Shown one piece after another: positions 1 to 6,875 of a DNA stretch of 16,687 bases; positions within the stretch are counted from its first letter, which is position 1, and the number at the start of each line of letters is the position of its first letter. Location of the stretch: positions 1 through 16,687 of the forward strand of contig JBLNBQ010000090.1 of NCBI GenBank assembly GCA_050260095.1. Reading direction: 5' to 3'. The notes below the pieces were generated by a model that was not told the origin of the DNA, did no database searches, and saw only the letters and a list, made by a program, of their open reading frames with translations. This DNA comes from JBLNBQ01 sp050260095 (lineage in GTDB: Bacteria; Bacillota; UBA5301; DYFA01). Both the position numbers and the translations under genes were made by a program.

Positions 1-259
1 CGGTGGCCTTGAACACGACCGTCTGGTTGCCGCCCGGCACCCCCGCCAGCCGGAAGGCGCCGTCCTGACCAGTCGTCGCGGTGATCGACCCCACGGTCAA
101 AGTGGCGCTCCGCACCGGATGGCCGTACTCGTTGCGGAGCGTGCCGCTCAGGGAAGTGGCCCCGGCCGGCGGTCTGGCGGTTCCGCCGAAGCAGCCGGTC
201 ACGGCAAGCGAAATGGCCAGGATAGACAAGATCAAGACAAGGCTTCGCTGCAGGCGCAC
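1..259 (-). CDS. Lipoprotein with carboxypeptidase-regulatory-like domain (N-terminal part)
   Basis: The frame is open from a GTG at 259 to the window edge, so only the first 86 residues are visible. GGGAGGG lies a few bases upstream of the GTG and fits a ribosome binding site. The protein starts VRLQRSLVLILSILAISLAV and then reaches TGC, a lipobox-like LAVTGC with Cys near residue 23, so it is probably a lipid-anchored exported protein. Residues about 36-86 (SLSGTLRNEYGHPVRSA, then TTGQDGAFRLAGVPGG) match the beta-sandwich carboxypeptidase-regulatory-like fold, often found as repeated surface modules. The rest of the protein, and so its function, lies outside the window. It could equally be a surface adhesin-like protein or a lipoprotein with a different C-terminal domain. 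Confidence 0.72.
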   Translation of the reverse strand, partial: MRLQRSLVLILSILAISLAVTGCFGGTARPPAGATSLSGTLRNEYGHPVRSATLTVGSITATTGQDGAFRLAGVPGGNQTVVFKAT

Positions 260-387
260 GTTCAGCCCTCCCGCAAGTTAATCGCGGCCTTGTCTAATGT
301 TATTTATTTCCTGAACAACCTATGACCGGAAATGTGACAGGCGTTGACGGGCCGTGCGGCGGGGCGGGCGGCGCCGGTCAGACGGCG

Positions 388-996
388 CTAGCGGAGCAGC
401 GAGCGGGCGAGGTCGACGAGGCGCGACCCGGCCATTTGGACCCCGGGGGCTACGACGTAACCGGCGTACTCGAGGGCAGCGGCCACGCCTTTGGGCACTG
501 GCCTGACCAGACCGCTCTCCTGCAGGCTGGTGTAGTCGCCCTGCGCGGTGATGGCCAGAAGGTCGAGCGTGATCCCTTCGTCGGCCGCCCGGGCCGCCCA
601 GAAGGAGCCGAGCCGGATGTCGGCCTCGGAGAGTTCGGGGTTGCCGCCCGGGTGGTTGTGCACGAGATACACCCGGCGGGTGCCGGCCGGGGCCCGGTCG
701 CCGAAGGCCAGCTCCCACGGGATGACGTAGACCCCGTGCTGCATCCGCTGGGTCACCGCGGTGGTCTTGAGCACGCGGCCCTGGCCGTCGACGAAGAAGG
801 CCCGCGCCTCTTCGTACCTGAGGGTGCCGATGGCCGGGTAGGCGAGGTCGCGGGCGTCGGAGGCCTGCAGCAGGCGCTCGCCCGCCGCGGCGGCCCCGGC
901 GCTCCCCACCACGCCCATGACGCAAGCGAGCGCCGCAGCCAGCAGCATCGGGGACCTGGCTTTGCGACCGGGCTCTGCCACCAACGGACGGCTCAT
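388..996 (-). CDS. Exported RadC/JAB (JAMM) domain protein
   Basis: A 202-residue protein from ATG 996; a GTG at 1005 in the same frame is the alternative. GAGGG lies 8 bases before the ATG, which favours it. The N-terminus has basic residues and then a hydrophobic stretch (LLAAALACVMGVVGSAGAAAA, about residues 18-38) that looks like a signal peptide or membrane anchor. The remainder is RadC-like. HNHPGGNP followed by LSEAD (His113, His115, Ser123, Asp126) is the JAMM zinc-binding signature. The IPWEL segment with Glu95 occupies the place of the conserved PRE glutamate of RadC. Family members are putative zinc hydrolases, and the role of RadC itself is unsettled. Export is unusual for this family, whose RadC members are cytoplasmic. 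The N-terminal DNA-binding-like helices of RadC are absent. No partner is evident; the neighbour on the same strand is a lipoprotein gene. Confidence 0.8.
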   Translation of the reverse strand: MSRPLVAEPGRKARSPMLLAAALACVMGVVGSAGAAAAGERLLQASDARDLAYPAIGTLRYEEARAFFVDGQGRVLKTTAVTQRMQHGVYVIPWELAFGDRAPAGTRRVYLVHNHPGGNPELSEADIRLGSFWAARAADEGITLDLLAITAQGDYTSLQESGLVRPVPKGVAAALEYAGYVVAPGVQMAGSRLVDLARSLLR

Positions 997-1232
997 CCAC
1001 TCCACCCTCTTTTGCCGGGTTTGGTCATATTTCGCCAGCTAGAGGGGGATGTCCTGTGCGTCAGGCGGGATGGGCGCCGAGTAATGCGTGCCTGCTAAGG
1101 CAGACCTTACCACCAGGATACCTGATGTCCGGACAAGAAGGAGGGGGTATGCAGCTAGACGGCCTGTGAGCCGGGCTGGATGGCGGGCGCCCCCGGGCGC
1201 CGTCAAGTAGGGAGTAGGGAGGAGCCAGCCCC

Positions 1233-1691
1233 ATGAACGATCGCACTTTGACCCTGCCGCCCAACGAGTACCTGGACCGCCTGGTCGCCAAGGCCCGGGA
1301 ACTCAACGTGAAGATGGAGAAGAGCGAAATCTACGAACTCTGGTTCTACTATCCGCCGGAACGGGCCATCGCGGTCTGGGAGCCCGACCTTGCCCAGATG
1401 CCGCTCTCGTTCGTCCTGACGCTGTTCGCCCACGAACTCGGCCACGTGATGGACTTCGACGCCCATCCGGCGCTCGCCGCTCAGACCCGGCACCTGCACT
1501 ACTCGGAGGTGCCCTTGGAGATCGAGGTCACGGGCTTCGTGAACGGCTATCGCATCCTCCAGGAACTCGCTATCCCGCTCTCGCTCGACGAGTACCTCTG
1601 GTACATCGAGCAGCCGCTGGCGGCTGAAGTCCGGCGCCGCCTGCTGGCCGAGTTCGACGAGACGGCCGCCTTCGGCACGCTGGTCAGCTAG
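1233..1691 (+). CDS. Small putative zinc metallopeptidase (HELGH motif)
   Basis: A 152-residue protein with a GGAGGAG ribosome binding site 8 bases before ATG 1233. Residues 67-71 are HELGH within LFAHELGHVMDFDAH, the HExxH zinc site of metallopeptidases. A downstream EIEVTGFVNGYRIL segment (Glu96, Glu98) could supply the third ligand, reminiscent of the arrangement in ImmA/IrrE-like proteins. There is no signal peptide or membrane segment, so it is probably cytoplasmic. I cannot assign it to a named family. It lies 41 bases upstream of dinB on the same strand and may be cotranscribed. The dinB start has no clear ribosome binding site, which would fit translational dependence. The substrate is unknown, and a non-peptidase role is possible. 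Confidence 0.75.
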   Translation: MNDRTLTLPPNEYLDRLVAKARELNVKMEKSEIYELWFYYPPERAIAVWEPDLAQMPLSFVLTLFAHELGHVMDFDAHPALAAQTRHLHYSEVPLEIEVTGFVNGYRILQELAIPLSLDEYLWYIEQPLAAEVRRRLLAEFDETAAFGTLVS

Positions 1692-1732
1692 ACCGGCAGG
1701 GACTCCCCCGGCCCTCGCGGAACACTACCCTC

Positions 1733-2875
1733 ATGCGCACCATCGCCCACGTCGACATGGACGCCTTCTTCGCGGCGGTCGAGGCCCTCGACCACCCGGA
1801 GTGGCGCGGCAAACCGCTGATCGTCGGCGGCCCGAAGGACTCCCGGCGCGGCGTCGTCTCCACCTGCTCCTATGAGGCGCGCCGCTTCGGGGTCCACTCC
1901 GCCATGCCGCTCGCCGAGGCCGCCCGCCGCTGCCCGCAGGCCATCTTCGTGCCAGGGCGCCACGCCCGCTACGCCGAGGTCGCGGCAGTCATCCGGGAGG
2001 TCTTCCTGGAGTTCACGCCCGTCGTGGAGCCGGTCTCCATCGACGAGGCCTTCCTCGACCTCACCGGCGCCGAGCACCTCCACCCCTCCCTCTCGGCCCT
2101 GGGGCAGGCGATCAAGGCGCGCCTCAAGGAAGCCACCGGCGGGCTCACCGCCTCGGTCGGCCTGGCGCCCAACAAGTTCCTGGCCAAGATCGCCTCCGAC
2201 CTGCGCAAGCCCGACGGGCTCGTGCTCGTCACCCCCGAGACCGTCGACGAGCTGCTGCTCCCCTTGCCGGTCGGCCGCGTCTGGGGAGTGGGGCCGAAGA
2301 CCGAGGCCGAACTGGCTCGGCACGGGATCCGGACCGTGGCGCAGCTGCGGCAGGCGCCCCTCGAGTGGCTCACCCAGCGCTTCGGCAAGGGAGGCCCACT
2401 CCTCTGGCAGCTCGCCCGGGGGATCGACGACCGGCCGGTGAGCCCGGGAGGGCCGGCCAAGTCGCTCGGGCACGAGGAGACCTTCGGCGAGGACCTGTCG
2501 GACCCGCAACAGTTGCGCAAGGTCTTCGTGGAGCTGGCCGGCGAGGTCGGTCGCCGCCTCCGCCGCCACGGGTTCGAGGCGCGCACGGTGACCATCAAGT
2601 GCCGCTACGCCGATTTCACCACGTTCACCCGGAGCCACACCCTGGAGACGCCGTTCAGCGACGACGACACCCTCCTTGAGGAAGCCCTCAAGCTCTGGGA
2701 GAAGGCCGAAAAAAAGCAGGCCTTCCGCCTGCTGGGGCTCTACGTCTCCTCGTTCTCCCCCGCCCAGCAGCTTTCGCTGCTGCCCGATAAGCGGCGGGCG
2801 GTCTTCGCCGTGATGGACCAGGTCAACGCCCGCTATCGCCGGAACCTGTTGGTCAAAGGAAGGCAACTCGAGTAG
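1733..2875 (+). CDS. dinB: DNA polymerase IV (Y-family translesion polymerase)
   Basis: A 380-residue protein, a normal length for DinB. It copies damaged DNA templates with low fidelity. Catalytic motifs are all present: HVDMDAFFAAVE (Asp8 metal ligand, Phe13 at the steric-gate position), SYEARRFGVHSAMP and SIDEAFLDLTG (Asp104, Glu105). A helix-hairpin-helix-like thumb (GRVWGVGPKTEAELARHGI, residues 181-199) and the little-finger domain follow. QLSLL at 346-350 fits a beta-clamp binding motif, although it lies about 30 residues before the C-terminus. The upstream bases contain no good Shine-Dalgarno match, so expression may depend on the preceding gene. No LexA-type operator was recognised upstream, though the promoter may lie before 1233. 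Confidence 0.96.
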   Translation: MRTIAHVDMDAFFAAVEALDHPEWRGKPLIVGGPKDSRRGVVSTCSYEARRFGVHSAMPLAEAARRCPQAIFVPGRHARYAEVAAVIREVFLEFTPVVEPVSIDEAFLDLTGAEHLHPSLSALGQAIKARLKEATGGLTASVGLAPNKFLAKIASDLRKPDGLVLVTPETVDELLLPLPVGRVWGVGPKTEAELARHGIRTVAQLRQAPLEWLTQRFGKGGPLLWQLARGIDDRPVSPGGPAKSLGHEETFGEDLSDPQQLRKVFVELAGEVGRRLRRHGFEARTVTIKCRYADFTTFTRSHTLETPFSDDDTLLEEALKLWEKAEKKQAFRLLGLYVSSFSPAQQLSLLPDKRRAVFAVMDQVNARYRRNLLVKGRQLE

Positions 2876-2876
2876 C

Positions 2877-2895
2877 CGGCCGGCCGGGCCGGCCG
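2877..2895. terminator. GC-rich hairpin between convergent genes
   Basis: CGGCCGGC and GCCGGCCG form a perfect 8-bp stem with a 3-base loop, starting one base after the dinB stop codon. It sits between dinB and the convergent carrier-protein-like gene, so it could end transcription from either side. It has no T-tract on either strand, so efficient Rho-independent termination is uncertain. Confidence 0.4.
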
Positions 2896-2919
2896 TCTAA
2901 GGGGCAGCAAGCCGGCGTC

Positions 2920-3171
2920 TTAGGTCAGCATGACCCCGTCTTCCAGCGCGGCGAGGATGTCGTCCAGCTTGAGTCCGCTCTTGGTCGTCAGGGCGTCCAC
3001 CACGTCGTGCTCGAGCCCGATGCCCAGTTCGTCCTGGACCACGCCGAGCAGTTCCTCGCGTTCGAGGCTGTCGAGGTCGTCCAGATCCGAGAAGGGCGCC
3101 TTCCAGGCTTCGAGGTAACCTTCGACGATCCGCCTGACCTTCCGCTCGAGGTCAGGGTAGGGTGACTCCAC
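2920..3171 (-). CDS. Acyl-carrier-protein-like small protein
   Basis: An 83-residue acidic protein from GTG 3171, with an AGGGGGCGGGG stretch upstream as the likely ribosome binding site. Residues 30-50 contain DSLEREELLGVVQDELGI, which lines up with the carrier-protein core DSL-x3-EL-x5-EEEF. Ser35 sits where phosphopantetheine is attached in acyl and peptidyl carrier proteins. The following segment (DVVDALTTKSGLKLDDILAALE) matches the last helices. The small size, acidic character and helical pattern support a carrier fold. The residue before DSL is Leu rather than the usual Gly-x, so modification is not certain. No synthase, ligase or transferase gene adjoins it, and the gene stands alone and converges on dinB. 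It could also be a degenerate carrier-fold protein. Confidence 0.65.
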   Translation of the reverse strand: MESPYPDLERKVRRIVEGYLEAWKAPFSDLDDLDSLEREELLGVVQDELGIGLEHDVVDALTTKSGLKLDDILAALEDGVMLT

Positions 3172-3282
3172 GCGCCCCGCCCCCTTTCCCGGCGCTTATC
3201 ATGCCAGGTCCGGCCCCGAGGTATGCGGCACCGCAGGACTCCTGGCAGCTGCGTGGAATTCGTGGCGCAGGAGGTGCGGCCA

Positions 3283-4035
3283 ATGAAGAGACACCTGGCC
3301 CTGTGGTTTCTGACAGCCTCGCTCGCCCTGCTGTCGCTGCTCGCGTCGGTTCCGGCGCTGGCGGCGGACGTTTCCGCGCTGCTCAAGGCGGGGGACGACG
3401 CCTGGCTGAAGCGTGACGACCAGGCCCAGCTTGCGAAAGCCGTCGAGGCCTACGAGAAGGCGCTGGCCGTGGACGGCGAGAACTACGACGTCCTCTGGCG
3501 GCTGGCCCGGGCCTACGAGTGGCAGGGCAAGCTGGCGAAGAAAGACAAGCTCGCCCTGCTCGAAAAGGGCAAGGCTTGCGCAGAGAAGGCGCTCAAGGTG
3601 AACGAACGGGGCGCCGACGGCCACTACTGGCTCGGGGCGCTGATCGGGCGCATCGGCGAGGCGCGGGGCATCCTGAACAGCCTGTTCATGGTCAAGCCCA
3701 TGAAGGCCGAGATGGACCGGGTGGTCGAGCTGAACCCGAACTACGCAGCCGCGCATTACGTGCTTTCCCTGCTTTACTGGAAGGTGCCGGGGCCGCCGCT
3801 CAGCATCGGCAACAAGCAGAAGGCGCTGGAGGAAGCGAAGCTGGCGGTGAAGCTGGAGCCGGCGAACACGCAGCACCGGCTGGGCCTGGGCGAAGCCTAC
3901 CTGGCCCTCAAAGACAAGGCCGCGGCGAAGCGGGAGTTCCAGGCGGTCCTCGCGATGCCGCCGACCCCCGATGATCCAGTGCAGAGCGCGCTGGACCGGG
4001 AGGACGCGCAGAACTACCTGGCCGACCTCAAGTAG
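3283..4035 (+). CDS. Exported TPR-repeat protein
   Basis: A 250-residue protein. The start is ATG 3283, preceded by a strong AGGAGGT; the frame is open further upstream but lacks such a site. MKRHLALWFLTASLALLSLL and then VPALA|AD form a classical signal peptide with cleavage near residue 27. The mature part is almost all helical tetratricopeptide-like repeats: KAVEAYEKALAVDGENYDVL, EKGKACAEKALKVNERGADG, MDRVVELNPNYAAAHYVLSL, EEAKLAVKLEPANTQHRLGL and AKREFQAVLAMP. The region around GHYWLGALIGRIGEARGILN recalls bacterial periplasmic TPR proteins. It probably works outside the membrane as a protein- or ligand-binding scaffold; no partner can be named. Its stop codon overlaps the 3' end of the convergent folK-birA gene by 8 bases. 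Confidence 0.85.
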   Translation: MKRHLALWFLTASLALLSLLASVPALAADVSALLKAGDDAWLKRDDQAQLAKAVEAYEKALAVDGENYDVLWRLARAYEWQGKLAKKDKLALLEKGKACAEKALKVNERGADGHYWLGALIGRIGEARGILNSLFMVKPMKAEMDRVVELNPNYAAAHYVLSLLYWKVPGPPLSIGNKQKALEEAKLAVKLEPANTQHRLGLGEAYLALKDKAAAKREFQAVLAMPPTPDDPVQSALDREDAQNYLADLK

Positions 4036-5275
4036 TCCGCAGGCTGACCTCACCCACCCGGCACACTTGGCGGCGGCCGTCATCGAGGCGCAGGATGAGC
4101 GCCCCGCTGGCACCGTCCAGATCCTCCGCCAGCCCGTGCGCGACGCCGGCCGGTCCCGTCACGGTGACTTGCCGTCCCAGCGTCGCCAGCATCGTGCGGT
4201 AGCGGTCGATCAACCAGGCAGGTCCATGCGTCAGAAAGCCGAGGTAGACTTCGTTCAGTTCGCTGAGCAGAGCCTCCTCGGCTTCTTCTACGGTGAGCGG
4301 GCGCTCCGCCTCCTGGACGAGCGAGGTGGCCTGATCCCGCAGGCCGGGCGGGAAATCCGCCGCCCGGTGGCCCACGTTGAGCCCGATGCCCAGCACCACC
4401 GAGGCGAGCCGGCCGGTGGCGGCCGCGCTGGCCTCTGCCAGGACGCCGCCGGCCTTGCGCCCGCCGCTGACCAGGTCGTTGGGCCACTTGAGGGCGGCAT
4501 CCGTTGCGCCAAGGCTCCGGGCGGCCTGGCAGGCCGCCACCGCCCCGGCGATGGTGAAGAGCGGCGCCTCGGCGGCCAGGAGAAACGTGGGCCGGAAAAG
4601 CACCGAAAGGTAGAGTCCGAGTCCCGGGGGCGAGAGCCAGCGGCGACCCTGGCGCCCTCGGCCGGCAGTTTGACAAGCTGCGACCACGGTCGTCCCTTCC
4701 CCTGCCCCCGAGGCGGCTAGGCGCTGGGCTTCAGCGTTGGTCGAGTCGAGTTCGGCGTGGCGGAGCCGCGGCTCGCCCACGAGCCGGGGTCGCCAGAGGC
4801 GCACCTCCGGCCCTCCAGCCTGTCCTAGCCTCTCCGCCAGGGCGGCCACGCTCGTCCCGCCGGGCAGCGTCAGCTCTGGGGCCAGCTCGGCGAGCGGCTG
4901 CACGACGAAGGCCCGTTCCGTGAGCCGGGGATGCGGCAGGGTCAGGGCGGGGCTCGAGCGTGTTTCCTCACCGAAAAGCAGGAGATCGAGGTCGACGGGG
5001 CGCGGCCCCCAGCGAACGGTGCGCACCCGGCCGAGGCGCTGTTCGATGTCGAGCAGGGAAGGGAGCAGTTCCTCCGGGGCCAACTCCGTCTCGACCTCGA
5101 CGACCTGGTTCAGGAACCAAGGCTGCTCCCTGAGGCCCACCGGTTCGGTCTCATAGAGGCGGGACCGCGCCACGACGCGGGTGCCCGGCAGGGCGGCCAG
5201 CGCCACCCGGGCCCGGAAAAGATTGCCCGCCCGGTCGCAGATGTTGCCGCCCAGCCCTACGTAGACGCCTTTCAT
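4028..5275 (-). CDS. folK-birA: FolK-BirA fusion: HPPK and biotin-protein ligase
   Basis: One continuous 415-residue frame holds two enzymes. Residues 1-155 are HPPK, which transfers pyrophosphate from ATP to 6-hydroxymethyl-dihydropterin: GLGGN near residue 8, RSRLYETEPVG at 38-48, RWGPRPVDLDLLLFG with Asp95 and Asp97 as metal ligands, and LPHPRL. Residues about 170-415 are a biotin-carboxylase-carrier-protein ligase: ELDSTN, the GRGRQGRRW adenylate loop (205-213), KWPNDL (263-268), RKAGGVLAE with Lys274, GIGLNV and a C-terminal SH3-like domain. It lacks the helix-turn-helix of repressor-type BirA, so the ligase should be purely enzymatic. A GTG at Val158 (base 4804), preceded by GGAGGG with a 6-base spacer, could also start a separate ligase. 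The ATG at 5275 overlaps the folB stop as ATGA. Confidence 0.93.
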   Translation of the reverse strand: MKGVYVGLGGNICDRAGNLFRARVALAALPGTRVVARSRLYETEPVGLREQPWFLNQVVEVETELAPEELLPSLLDIEQRLGRVRTVRWGPRPVDLDLLLFGEETRSSPALTLPHPRLTERAFVVQPLAELAPELTLPGGTSVAALAERLGQAGGPEVRLWRPRLVGEPRLRHAELDSTNAEAQRLAASGAGEGTTVVAACQTAGRGRQGRRWLSPPGLGLYLSVLFRPTFLLAAEAPLFTIAGAVAACQAARSLGATDAALKWPNDLVSGGRKAGGVLAEASAAATGRLASVVLGIGLNVGHRAADFPPGLRDQATSLVQEAERPLTVEEAEEALLSELNEVYLGFLTHGPAWLIDRYRTMLATLGRQVTVTGPAGVAHGLAEDLDGASGALILRLDDGRRQVCRVGEVSLRTT

Positions 5276-5643
5276 GCCCCATCCGCCCGGCGGCGGTGAA
5301 GTTCCACCTCGACTGTCTCGAACTCGCCGGGCAGCGGCGCCGCCGGCTTGCGCACCCTCACCGTGAGTTCGTCCACGGGGAAGCCGGCGAACACCGCCCG
5401 GGCGATGGCGCCGGCCAAAGCCTCGATGAGCTGGAACCGTCCCCCCTCCACCACCTCGCCGACGCGGCGGAAGACCGCCCCGTAATCGATGGTGGCGGCG
5501 AGGTCGTCGCGGGAAGCGGCCGCCGCCAGATCGAGGAAGAGATCAAGGTCGACCTCGAACCGCTGCCCCCGTTCCCGCTCCTCCGGGTAGACGCCGGTGA
5601 AGCCATGGAAGGCCATGCCGCGCAAGCTGATCCGATCGCTCAT
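5272..5643 (-). CDS. folB: Dihydroneopterin aldolase
   Basis: A 123-residue protein of typical family length. It cleaves 7,8-dihydroneopterin to 6-hydroxymethyl-7,8-dihydropterin and glycolaldehyde, the substrate-forming step for FolK. The N-terminus SDRISLRGMAFHGFTGVYPE followed by ERERGQRFEVD carries the conserved glutamate (Glu21 or Glu22). TIDYGAVFRRV and LIEALAGAIA match the family core, and VRVRKPAAPLPG places the catalytic lysine at Lys99. The start is ATG 5643, overlapping the folP stop as ATGA, and its own stop overlaps the folK-birA start the same way. The frame is open further upstream only as a shadow of folP. Confidence 0.95.
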   Translation of the reverse strand: MSDRISLRGMAFHGFTGVYPEERERGQRFEVDLDLFLDLAAAASRDDLAATIDYGAVFRRVGEVVEGGRFQLIEALAGAIARAVFAGFPVDELTVRVRKPAAPLPGEFETVEVELHRRRADGA

Positions 5644-6875
5644 GCCGGTGCGCCTCCTCTGAGGATGGCATCGGCCACCCGCACGGCCCGGACCGTCGCC
5701 CGCACGTCGTGCACCCGCACGAAAGCCGCCCCCTTGGCGACCGCCAGCACCACCGAGGCCAGGGTCCCTTCCAGCCGCTGGTCGACGGGCAAGTCCAGGA
5801 TCTGGCCGATGAAGCTCTTCCGCGAGGCGCCGACGAGCACCGGCAGGCCCAGCGGGCCAAGCTCCTCCAGGTGGCACAGGAGTTCGAGGTTGTGCGCGAG
5901 CGTCTTTCCGAAGCCGATCCCCGGGTCGACGACGAGGCGCTCGCGGGGTACGCCCGCCGCCTCCGCCCGTCTGATGCCCTCGGCGAGATACTGCAGCACC
6001 TCGCCCCACAGGTCGTCGTAGACCGGGTTCTGCTGCATCACCGCGGGTTCGCCTTTCCGGTGCATGAGGACGACTCCCGCCTGGTGCCGGGCTGCGACCT
6101 CCGCCACCGCCGGTTCGGCGTGTAAGCCGCTGATGTCGTTGATGATCTCCGCCCCCGCCTCGAGCACGGCCCGGGCGACCTCGGCCTTGGTGGTGTCGAC
6201 CGAGATGGGCACGGGCAGGTGGCCCTCCAGGCGGCGCAGCACCGGCAAAACCCGCGCCAGTTCCTCCTCGGCGGGAACCGGCGGCGCGCCCGGACGGGTC
6301 GATTCGCCGCCCACGTCGAGCACGTCGGCCCCCTCCTCGACCAGGCGTTCGGCGGCCGCCACCGCGGCATCGACCGTGCCGTATCGCCCGCCGTCGGAGA
6401 ACGAGTCGGGGGTCACGTTGAGGATCCCCATCACGTGGGTCTTGCGCCCCAGCGCCAAGGGGTGACGGGGCAGCGCCAGGAGGCGGGGGCGCTCGCCTTC
6501 GGCCAGGCGGTCCAAGACGGTTTCCAGGTCGCCGGCCCAGCTCTTGAGACCGAAGGGTTGAGTGCGCAGCTTCTCGATGAGAGCGCGAAGTTGGGCCTCG
6601 GTGCCGGCGAGCAGCACATCGGTGGTTTCGACCGCAAGCGAGGCCACGCCCCGGGCCACGGCCGCCTCTCCGCCCCGGGCCAGCATCTCCTGCTTGAGCA
6701 GGATGGCGGCCTTAAGCGGCACCCCGCGGAGCCGCAAAAGATGATGCCGTAGCTTGGGAAGCATGATCGCGCTCCCCGCCGGGTCAACCTGGATCTCCGC
6801 CAGCGCCGCCCGGAGTTCCGCCTCGGTCGTGAGCGCCTGCACCCGGATCCGGCTGGCCTCCGGTGCTCCGCTCAC
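5640..6875 (-). CDS. folP: Dihydropteroate synthase with N-terminal extension
   Basis: A 411-residue protein that condenses 6-hydroxymethyl-dihydropterin pyrophosphate with p-aminobenzoate, the sulfonamide target step. The TIM-barrel core spans about 145-405: MGILNVTPDSFSDGG, DVGGESTRPGA, SVDTTKAEVA, INDISG, MHRKG, DPGIGFGKT, GASRKSFIG and RVHDV, all intact. Residues 1-135 are an extra domain beyond the usual size of about 280 residues. It includes IMLPKLRHHLLRLRGVPLKA, AAILLKQEMLARGG, VLLAGTEAQLRALIEKL and FGLKSW; I believe related extensions occur in some Firmicutes. The start is GTG 6875, whose last bases overlap the stop of the hydrolase gene (GTGA). It lacks its own strong ribosome binding site, pointing to coupled translation. 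Longer open frame upstream is a shadow. Confidence 0.94.
   Translation of the reverse strand: MSGAPEASRIRVQALTTEAELRAALAEIQVDPAGSAIMLPKLRHHLLRLRGVPLKAAILLKQEMLARGGEAAVARGVASLAVETTDVLLAGTEAQLRALIEKLRTQPFGLKSWAGDLETVLDRLAEGERPRLLALPRHPLALGRKTHVMGILNVTPDSFSDGGRYGTVDAAVAAAERLVEEGADVLDVGGESTRPGAPPVPAEEELARVLPVLRRLEGHLPVPISVDTTKAEVARAVLEAGAEIINDISGLHAEPAVAEVAARHQAGVVLMHRKGEPAVMQQNPVYDDLWGEVLQYLAEGIRRAEAAGVPRERLVVDPGIGFGKTLAHNLELLCHLEELGPLGLPVLVGASRKSFIGQILDLPVDQRLEGTLASVVLAVAKGAAFVRVHDVRATVRAVRVADAILRGGAPA

Noticed and set aside
362..410. GC-rich inverted repeat after the RadC-like gene
   Set aside because: GCGCCG and CGGCGC can pair, but there is no T-tract and such short GC repeats are common in this background, so a terminator is not claimed.
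1164..1206. GGGCGCC-type hairpin before the HELGH gene
   Set aside because: A stem can form, but no T-run, riboswitch-like conserved elements or clear function are visible.
1688..2866. Minus-strand 392-codon frame opposite dinB
   Set aside because: It is the shadow of a well-supported polymerase gene and has no recognisable domain.
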